Assembly (NCBI GenBank): GCA_003563755.1
Contig: PWUB01000230.1
Span: forward strand, 1 to 5,965
DNA from: Clostridia bacterium
GTDB taxonomy: Bacteria > Bacillota_E > SLMV01 > PUMD01
Direction: 5' to 3'
Length of the DNA stretch: 5,965 nucleotides
Program-made: the position numbers and the translations under genes
Shown here: one piece after another, positions 1 to 5,013 of the stretch
Layout: each line of letters starts with the position of its first letter
Position numbering within the stretch: position 1 is the stretch's first letter
The notes under the pieces: model-generated
The model's database searches: none
What the model saw: only the letters and a program-made list of their open reading frames with translations
What the model was told of the DNA's origin: nothing

Positions 1-203
<203 letters not shown>

Positions 204-252
204 CGGAGGAAGATGGATCAGAGAACCCGGATTCACGACCCAGAGGGCAATC

Positions 253-682
253 ATGGAGGGAGTTTACCGTCCTGGGTCAGGTGCTGAAGCGCAGGGCAAC
301 CAACCCCGGAAGCTGGGCGTGGCAGCACCGGATGATGATGAAGACATCCTCAGGGCCCTCTCAGAATCCATGGATCTGGGCTCTGTTCGGAATCCCATCC
401 TTGCGACAGATGCGGGGTAACCCGGTGTACCCTGAACACAGTGGGCATCCGTGCTGGCCGCGGTGGAGAAGGTGAACGAGCGAATGCCTGCCACGGTGGA
501 AGGGAGGCTCGTGAAGGAGGCGGCCGAAGCGGGCGAGTTGGGTGACGTCCTGGTACACACTATTCATACTCGTCGGTACGGCAACACCGATCATCGTCCA
601 CTCGAGGGTGGACGTAGCTGCATCCAGGGTTGCCTCAATCCTGTGTGCGGTGGTGCTTTCGCAGAAGGGGCGACTCGACTGA
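253..682 (+). pseudogene. ptb: Decayed phosphate butyryltransferase (phosphotransbutyrylase) relic
   Basis: Ptb makes acyl phosphate from acyl-CoA and is the usual partner of Buk. Three pieces of one Ptb protein can be read in order but not in one frame. Piece 1 is N-terminal: F-T-V-L-G-Q-V-L-K-R-R-A (frame of position 260), then, after a shift near 300-308, K-L-G-V-A-A-P-D-D-D-E-D-I-L-R-A-L and P-I-L-A-T-D, ending at TAA 418-420. Piece 2 is central: V-L-A-A-V-E-K-V-N-E-R-M-P-A-T-V-E from 451, corresponding to the AVE-x-(V/I)NPKMP segment. Piece 3 is the C-terminus: L-V-G-T-A-T-P-I-I-V-H-S-R-V-D from 569, corresponding to the VGTSAPVVLTSRAD segment, ending at TGA 680-682. Against the usual length of about 300 residues, roughly 110 residues between pieces 1 and 2 and roughly 55 between pieces 2 and 3 are missing (estimated from memory of the family). 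ATG 253 is the most likely original start, with GAGGG just upstream; the frame shifts again right after it, in a G/A-rich run. The protein cannot be functional. Sequencing error could explain single shifts but not the deletions. Confidence 0.8.
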
Positions 683-743
683 CACCTGCTGCAGCGCCCA
701 CCGTCAGCTCATTCGAACCGGCCACGATCACAGCCGCACCTGA

Positions 744-750
744 GGGAGGA
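744..750 (+). promoter_or_regulatory. Ribosome binding site of the SDR gene
   Basis: GGGAGGA lies 8 bases before ATG 759 and is near-perfectly complementary to the 16S rRNA 3' end. It fixes the start of the following gene. It rules out reading that gene as an extension of the preceding ptb relic, whose fragments lie in other frames. Confidence 0.8.
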
Positions 751-758
751 ACCGGAAC

Positions 759-1754
759 ATGAATCTCTTGCTTCTCGGAGGAACAGTTTTTCTGGGAAGA
801 CACATAGCTGCCTGTGCCCTGCAGCGAGGGCACCACGTGACCCTGTTTCACCGCGGGAAACAGAATCCTGACCTTTTTGCCAGCGCGGTGAAGCTTTACG
901 GTGACAGGGATGGATGCCTGGGGGCTCTGCAGGACGGTCAATGGGACGCTGTCATCGATACCAGCGGCTACATTCCCCGGGTGGTGGCTGATTCAACCCG
1001 GCTTTTAGCCGAGAATTGTGGCCACTACACCTTCATATCCTCCATCTCCGTGTACGCCGATGTCAGCGATGCCGGCATCGATGAATCCCACCCCGTGGAT
1101 GAGCTGGATGACGAAACTGTGGAAGAGATAAATGGAGAGACCTACGGTCCCCTCAAGGCCCTCTGCGAGAGAGTGGTCGATGAAGTGTTTGTTGACCGCG
1201 CACTCATCATCCGGCCCGGTCTCATCGTCGGACCCCACGACCCAACCGACAGGTTCAGCTACTGGCCGCACCGCATCGCCCTCGGCGGCGAGGTGTTGGC
1301 CCCAGAGTCGCCCCGCCATCCCGTGCAGGTGATCGACGTGAGGGACCTCGCCGAATGGACGGTCCGCTCGGTCGAGGAGAGTACAACGGGAGTGTACAAC
1401 GCGACCGGACCGGAGGAGCCCCTGGACCTCGGCTCACTTTTTGAAACCTGCAGGGAGGCCGCGGGATCCGGGGCCAGCTTCACCTGGGTGCCCGGAGAAT
1501 TTCTCCTGGACCGGGGAGTCAGCCCGTGGACGGAGGTACCACTGTGGATGCCGGGCTCGAGCGGCTCAGGGGGACTGATGCAGGTGAGCATCGAGCGGGC
1601 GGTCGCGGCGGGACTCACCTTCCGCCCCCTGTCAGACACGGTGGTTGATACCCTGCGATGGCTGAAAGCCGGTGGTGAGAGGGATTGGAAGGCGGGATTG
1701 GACCCGGTACGGGAGCAGGAGCTTTTGGACCTGTGGAGGGCATCGAAGGCATGA
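759..1754 (+). CDS. NAD(P)-dependent epimerase/dehydratase, extended or atypical SDR family
   Basis: A 331-residue Rossmann-fold oxidoreductase or epimerase of the cytoplasm; the substrate is unknown. The nucleotide-binding loop is G7-G8-T-V-F-L-G13-R14 after the first beta strand. The central Gly of GxxGxxG is Val10, as in the GGT-x-F-L-G-R subgroup of SDRs related to chloroplast CSP41-like proteins. F-H-R-G (residues 30-33) ends beta 2, where cofactor specificity is set. D67-T-S-G-Y is the NAD-site strand. S94-S95-x-S-V-Y99 carries the probable catalytic Ser95, and Y129-G-P-L-K133 is the YxxxK catalytic pair, so the active site looks intact. R152-P-G, V157-G-P-H-D and V191-I-D-V-R-D-L-A belong to the substrate-domain region of extended SDRs. 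Length is normal. The start at ATG 759 is supported by GGGAGGA 8 bases upstream. It lies 76 bp after the ptb relic and has no obvious promoter of its own, so read-through from buk is possible. It converges on the transporter operon. The family is sure; the reaction is not. Confidence 0.85.
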   Translation: MNLLLLGGTVFLGRHIAACALQRGHHVTLFHRGKQNPDLFASAVKLYGDRDGCLGALQDGQWDAVIDTSGYIPRVVADSTRLLAENCGHYTFISSISVYADVSDAGIDESHPVDELDDETVEEINGETYGPLKALCERVVDEVFVDRALIIRPGLIVGPHDPTDRFSYWPHRIALGGEVLAPESPRHPVQVIDVRDLAEWTVRSVEESTTGVYNATGPEEPLDLGSLFETCREAAGSGASFTWVPGEFLLDRGVSPWTEVPLWMPGSSGSGGLMQVSIERAVAAGLTFRPLSDTVVDTLRWLKAGGERDWKAGLDPVREQELLDLWRASKA

Positions 1755-1896
1755 TTAATCCCAGGCGGTCCAGCCGCCGCGATCGGAGGATCAGCGAAGG
1801 CTGCCCAGCCTCCCGTATTGTCGTCAACCCCGCTCGCGGGCACCAGGCATCGGCCTTCCCGGGAAGCACCTCCATTGCCGGCTCCCCGGGAAGTCC
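1755..1896. other. Convergent intergenic region with hairpin-forming repeats, no clear terminator
   Basis: This 142-bp spacer separates the stop of the SDR gene (TGA 1752-1754) from the stop of the permease gene on the other strand. It holds several small GC-rich dyads: GGCGG/CCGCC at 1764-1768 and 1774-1778 (5-base loop), AGGCT/AGCCT at 1798-1802 and 1807-1811 (4-base loop), and a larger pair described separately. None is followed by a run of T on either strand, so intrinsic termination is not well supported. The hairpins could slow polymerase or protect 3' ends of both converging transcripts. Confidence 0.45.
1855..1893. repeat. 9-bp perfect inverted repeat, candidate bidirectional terminator or 3' stabiliser
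   Basis: The arms are CTTCCCGGG at 1855-1863 and CCCGGGAAG at 1885-1893, separated by 21 bases. The left arm also runs into the perfect palindrome CTTCCCGGGAAG (1855-1866), so two foldings compete. It ends 3 bases before the permease stop codon on the minus strand and about 100 bases past the SDR stop. The position suits a shared 3' end for two converging transcripts. The missing U tract argues against a standard Rho-independent terminator. Confidence 0.4.
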
Positions 1897-3228
1897 TCAC
1901 CTATGACGAAGCGCCTCGACAGGCTCCAGCTGGGCAGCAACGTAGGCAGGGTAGACGCCGAACAAGATCCCCACACCGGCCGCAGCCCCGAAAGCCACGG
2001 TGAAGGTCTCCAGCGTAACCAGGGTCTCCAGGCCGTACCGCGACGCCAGCAGGACACCGGTCCGGCCGAAAGCGATGCCGACAGCTCCTCCCAGAACACT
2101 GAGAACCAGGGCTTCAACCATGAACTGATATACCAGGTCTGCAGGGTGAGCACCGAGGCTCTTACGGATACCTATCTCCCGGGTTCTCTCTGCCACGGAT
2201 ACCAGCATGATGTTCATGATACCTAAACCCCCGACCAGCAGCGCCACGGAGGCGATGCCCGCCAGCATCATGGTCATCACCCTGCTTGCCTCACCTGCCT
2301 CCTGTACGAGGGCATTGAGACTGGTGATGGTCAGGGGTGGCCCTTCCGGGTCAGTGGGCATACCGGGATACGGAGGACGAAACTCGCCCGGCCTTTGCGG
2401 CATGGGCATAGGCATAGGTTCCGTCCTCTGACCATTCGTACCCGTCCCATCACTGTCCCTTATATTGAACTGATGGCGGAGAATGCGACTGGTCTGCAGG
2501 AGGGCGGGATCCACCGAACGGGAGTCGGCTGCCTTCAGCCACAATTCATCGACTCGACCCGTGAGAAGAACCCGCTGTGCGGCGGTGATGGGCACCACTA
2601 TCTGGCTGTCGATATCGTGGGCCATCCCCACACCCTTGGGCTCGAGGACCCCGATGATCGTGAATCGTTGACCGTCGAGGTAAAGGTGCTCGCCCACGGG
2701 GTTGACACTGCCGAATATCCTCCGCCAGGCATCGTGCCCGAGGATGGCAACCCGCATCCGCTCCTGTACGTGTAGTTCTGAGAAGAACCGTCCTGCCAGC
2801 ATGTCGTGATCACGTACCTCGGGAAAGTCCCCCGTTACCCCGATCATGGTAGCACTGGTTACCAAGCGCCGGTACTTCAGCTGCACGTCCTCACCGCGCA
2901 AAAGCGGCATTCCCGCAGTCAGAGTCGGTACACGTTGCACCAGTTCATCAGGATCACTGACTGTCAGCCTGATATCCCAGCGGTGAGAGGCCACCTTTAT
3001 CAGGTTGGTACCGAGGCTTTCGAACTGTTCAGCGACGGCGGCCCTCGCCCCGTGGCCGATGGCCAGAAGAACGATGAGGGATGCCACGCCGATGGCGACT
3101 CCGAGCACGGTGAGGGAGCTTCTCAGCTTGTGGGTGAGGACTCCACCCAGGGCCGTCTGAAGCCCGAAGAAGCCCCTGATGAACCAGCTCCTGTTCCTTG
3201 TAACCCCATGTGTATCCTTCATGTTCAT
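1897..3228 (-). CDS. MacB/FtsX-type ABC transporter permease
   Basis: A 443-residue inner-membrane permease of the MacB type. These proteins use ATP hydrolysis by a separate or fused ATPase to move a periplasmic or extracytoplasmic domain and drive export of peptides, lipids, antibiotics or lipoproteins with an adaptor. Order of parts: cytoplasmic N-terminus 1-35; TM1 about 36-58 (L-R-S-S-L-T-V-L-G-V-A-I-G-V); MacB periplasmic core domain about 60-258 (including D-F-P-E-V-R, A-I-L-G and N-P-V-G-E); an unusual Met/Pro-rich insert about 260-299; then the FtsX domain with TM2 about 318-345, E347-R-T-R-E-I-G-I-R-K-S-L-G-A coupling segment, TM3 about 371-395 and TM4 about 408-432. The C-terminal Y-P-A-x-x-A-A-x-L-E-P-V-E-A-L-R signature is intact. 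It has no N-terminal ATPase domain. The start at ATG 3228 overlaps the adaptor stop as ATGA, implying translational coupling; a second ATG at 3222 is possible, with better spacing from the upstream GGGGGCAGG. The substrate is unknown. Confidence 0.9.
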   Translation of the reverse strand: MNMKDTHGVTRNRSWFIRGFFGLQTALGGVLTHKLRSSLTVLGVAIGVASLIVLLAIGHGARAAVAEQFESLGTNLIKVASHRWDIRLTVSDPDELVQRVPTLTAGMPLLRGEDVQLKYRRLVTSATMIGVTGDFPEVRDHDMLAGRFFSELHVQERMRVAILGHDAWRRIFGSVNPVGEHLYLDGQRFTIIGVLEPKGVGMAHDIDSQIVVPITAAQRVLLTGRVDELWLKAADSRSVDPALLQTSRILRHQFNIRDSDGTGTNGQRTEPMPMPMPQRPGEFRPPYPGMPTDPEGPPLTITSLNALVQEAGEASRVMTMMLAGIASVALLVGGLGIMNIMLVSVAERTREIGIRKSLGAHPADLVYQFMVEALVLSVLGGAVGIAFGRTGVLLASRYGLETLVTLETFTVAFGAAAGVGILFGVYPAYVAAQLEPVEALRHR

Positions 3229-4805
3229 CCTGCCCCCGGCCTTATCACGGGAGGCATCTCCTCCTCATCAGTGTCGATACCCTCGTCCTCCAGCGCATCA
3301 TCCCCCCGACCAGTTATCACCACGTCACCCTCACCGAGACCCTCCAAGATCTCAGCGTAACGTGAGCTGACGATCCCCAGCTCCACGGCAACGGGTTGTG
3401 GGCGTCCATCGCGCATGACCTCAACCATGGCCCGGCCCTCCTCGGCGTATACGGCCTCGATGGGAACCACGAGGGCATTCTCACTGCGCCCTACGAAGAT
3501 CGACACGGTGGCTGTCATCCCCGGGCGTACCCTCTGGGTATCCTGCACCTCGAGATGCACACGGTATCGGGTGATACCGTCCTGCTCATGTCCCATCATG
3601 TCCGTCCTCATCACCTGCGCGGCAAATTCCTCCCCGGGGAAGGCATCCACCGTCGCCCTCGCCTCCATTCCCTGCTCTATGTGGATGACGTCGATCTCGT
3701 CCACCTCGATCATCACTGACATCCTGCTGTTGTCGATGACATGAGCAATGCCCGTTCCGGGCGCCAGCTGCTGACCGCTCTCCGGGATGGCCCACGCCAC
3801 CTGCCCGTCAATCGGTGACCTGACGGTCAACCCCTCCAGCTTGTTCCTGACGGAATTCAGCTCCTCGTGCAGTCTGCGAATTTCTGCCTGCTGGTCAGCG
3901 ATGAAACGGCTCGTGTCAGCACCGCCGAGGCGCGCCACGGCATCGCCCTCCTGCACGTATTGCCATTCTCTCACCCCCACATCGACGACGGTGCCTTCGG
4001 CGTGAGACCAGAGAACCGATTCCTCCCTGAAGCCGCGGATCGCTCCGGAAACGGTGAACCCCGTACCCACGATGTCTACCTGCTGGCCAGGGCGTAGCAG
4101 ACCCGGATTCTCAGCCTCGATGATGACCTCATGGACATAGTGATCATCCCTGGGTATGGGTACGGGGCTGGCATCAGAAACCACCCCAGTGATGGTTCCA
4201 GCGAACTCGTCAGCCCTGAGATCCACCTGCATATCCTCCTCAACGTGGGTCATCTCGGCTACGGTGAACTCGCCGATCACCTGGATCACCGAATCGTCCA
4301 CGATCCGTGCCACGGGTGCATCCCGTTGGACCCTCTCATTTTCATCCACGTACAGTGCGGTCAGTCTTCCCGATATGGGGGCCACCAGGTTGATCCCGCG
4401 GTCCGGGGACACACTGAGTACCTCAGCCTCTCCCACGCCGAGTACCATCGCCAGGTTTCTCATTGCCTCCCGAAGCTCCCGCTCACCGGTGCGGGCCTCC
4501 CGGTCCAGGTCCTCGTTGGTCAGGCGGGCGATCAGCTGGCCTTCGACCACCTCATCCCCCTGCTGCACCTCGATGCTTTGAAGGTATCCTCCCGCCTCGG
4601 CGGTGATCTGGTTTGACCACAGGGGATTGAGGTTACCGAATCCCTCTATCGACACCGTCAGATCCTGACGGGCCACCTCTGCCGTAGCGTATACTGGTTC
4701 ATGGTCGGCATCCTCATCCGCCCCGAGCAGGATGTCCCGAGCATACATGAGACCCCCGACCACTACGGCCAGGACGACCACCGCTGCCAAAACTCTGCGC
4801 CACAT
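3225..4805 (-). CDS. Membrane-fusion (HlyD/MacA-like) periplasmic adaptor with duplicated lipoyl modules
   Basis: A 526-residue adaptor that links the permease to the cell exterior or an outer partner. N-terminal anchor: W2-R-R then a hydrophobic stretch about 5-21, with no lipobox Cys. Module 1: lipoyl half about 67-96 (A-E-A-G-G-Y-L-Q-S-I-E-V-Q-Q-G-D-E-V), a short helical hairpin about 97-125, second lipoyl half about 138-170 (V-A-P-I-S-G-R-L-T-A-L-Y-V), beta-barrel about 172-250. Module 2 repeats the plan: lipoyl half about 262-293 (A-E-G-T-V-V-D-V-G-V), coiled coil about 302-326, lipoyl half about 327-358 (V-R-S-P-I-D-G-Q-V), beta-barrel about 361-440 with R-P-G-M-T-A-T-V, then a membrane-proximal domain about 441-500 (A-L-V-V-P-I-E-A-V and G-L-x-E-G-D-V-V-I-T-G). 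An acidic tail follows (501-517). The start is ATG 4805, chosen because GGGAGG lies 6 bases upstream and the anchor follows directly; the frame stays open upstream to a GTG at 4922, but that would add 39 residues before the anchor. It is first in an operon with the permease (ATGA overlap). Confidence 0.88.
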   Translation of the reverse strand: MWRRVLAAVVVLAVVVGGLMYARDILLGADEDADHEPVYATAEVARQDLTVSIEGFGNLNPLWSNQITAEAGGYLQSIEVQQGDEVVEGQLIARLTNEDLDREARTGERELREAMRNLAMVLGVGEAEVLSVSPDRGINLVAPISGRLTALYVDENERVQRDAPVARIVDDSVIQVIGEFTVAEMTHVEEDMQVDLRADEFAGTITGVVSDASPVPIPRDDHYVHEVIIEAENPGLLRPGQQVDIVGTGFTVSGAIRGFREESVLWSHAEGTVVDVGVREWQYVQEGDAVARLGGADTSRFIADQQAEIRRLHEELNSVRNKLEGLTVRSPIDGQVAWAIPESGQQLAPGTGIAHVIDNSRMSVMIEVDEIDVIHIEQGMEARATVDAFPGEEFAAQVMRTDMMGHEQDGITRYRVHLEVQDTQRVRPGMTATVSIFVGRSENALVVPIEAVYAEEGRAMVEVMRDGRPQPVAVELGIVSSRYAEILEGLGEGDVVITGRGDDALEDEGIDTDEEEMPPVIRPGAG

Positions 4806-4810
4806 ACCAT

Positions 4811-4817
4811 TCCTCCC
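4811..4817 (-). promoter_or_regulatory. Ribosome binding site deciding the adaptor start
   Basis: TCCTCCC on the plus strand reads GGGAGGA on the minus strand, ending 5 bases before ATG 4805. It selects this ATG over the longer open frame reaching 4922, which would put 39 extra residues ahead of the membrane anchor. Confidence 0.8.
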
Positions 4818-4871
4818 ATGGTGTTCTCGGCATCTATCAACTGTGCCTCGCGCCTGTCCTGCAGTCAAGAA

Positions 4872-4923
4872 TATGACGGTAAAGCTGCATATAAGTTCCG
4901 TCACCACCGAGATTGCCGTCATA
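4872..4923. repeat. TGACGG/CCGTCA half-sites in the divergent promoter region
   Basis: TATGACGG (4872-4879) and CCGTCATA (4916-4923) form a perfect 8-bp inverted repeat with 36 bases between the arms. Another CCGTCA lies at 4898-4903, and a related GACGGA at 4964-4969. All lie around the candidate promoters of the two divergent genes, a position typical of operators for a dimeric regulator. No regulator gene is present in the window to match them. Confidence 0.4.
4889..4902 (-). promoter_or_regulatory. Candidate promoter of the adaptor-permease operon
   Basis: Read on the minus strand, GACGGAACT (4902-4894) runs into TTATAT/TATATG (4894-4888), a plausible -10 box. It is placed so that transcription would begin about 75 bases before ATG 4805. 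The same GACGGAACT word precedes the -10 box of the divergent gene on the other strand, which is the main reason to believe this site. No good -35 hexamer is seen at 16-18 bases. A TTGACT lies downstream of it on the same strand (4868-4863) but has no matching -10 at normal spacing. Confidence 0.45.
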
Positions 4924-4947
4924 CACGGCTAACAGCTGAATCCCCGG

Positions 4948-4979
4948 AGTTCTTCCGATGACCGACGGAACTGTATAAT
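4948..4979 (+). promoter_or_regulatory. Promoter of the CoA-transferase gene, with an overlapping dyad
   Basis: TATAAT at 4974-4979 is a perfect -10 box, 34 bases before the GTG start, which would give a short leader. The region 17 bases upstream (TTCTTCC around 4950-4956) is a poor -35. Instead this region holds the dyad TTCCG (4953-4957) / CGGAA (4966-4970) with an 8-base loop. The word GACGGAACT (4964-4972) sits directly before the -10. A weak -35 with an overlapping dyad suggests an activated or repressed promoter, but no factor can be named. Confidence 0.55.
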
Positions 4980-5000
4980 TGAAGCAAGTACACCTAACTG

Positions 5001-5009
5001 GGTGGTGAT
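5001..5009 (+). promoter_or_regulatory. Ribosome binding site deciding a GTG start
   Basis: GGTGGTGAT differs by one base from the ideal GGAGGTGAT and ends 4 bases before GTG 5014. Earlier in-frame GTG codons at 5002 and 5005 lie inside this site and have no ribosome binding site of their own, so 5014 is preferred. Confidence 0.6.
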
Positions 5010-5013
5010 TGCT

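Noticed and set aside
204..758. Insertion sequence or recombination scar as the cause of the ptb loss
   Set aside because: I found no inverted repeats, target duplications or transposase fragments around the deletion joints.
451..762. A 103-codon plus-strand open frame starting GTG 451
   Set aside because: Its first part matches the middle of Ptb and the rest is out-of-frame sequence. It is a fragment of the pseudogene, not a separate gene.
1764..1811. Small hairpins as intrinsic terminators of the SDR gene
   Set aside because: The stems are only 5 bp and no T run follows either one.
1259..1900. A 213-codon minus-strand open frame over the SDR gene
   Set aside because: It is antisense to a gene with an intact SDR active site and strong ribosome binding site. 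Its own translation is Ser/Pro/Arg-rich and featureless.
4863..4868. TTGACT on the minus strand as a -35 box for the adaptor operon
   Set aside because: The hexamer is good, but 17 bases downstream there is CACAGT, not a -10. The nearest -10-like sequence (TGATAG) is about 23 bases away.
4806..4922. Upstream extension of the adaptor frame to a GTG start at 4922
   Set aside because: The extension has no family similarity and would place 39 residues before the membrane anchor. It would also cover the candidate promoter, while ATG 4805 has a strong ribosome binding site.
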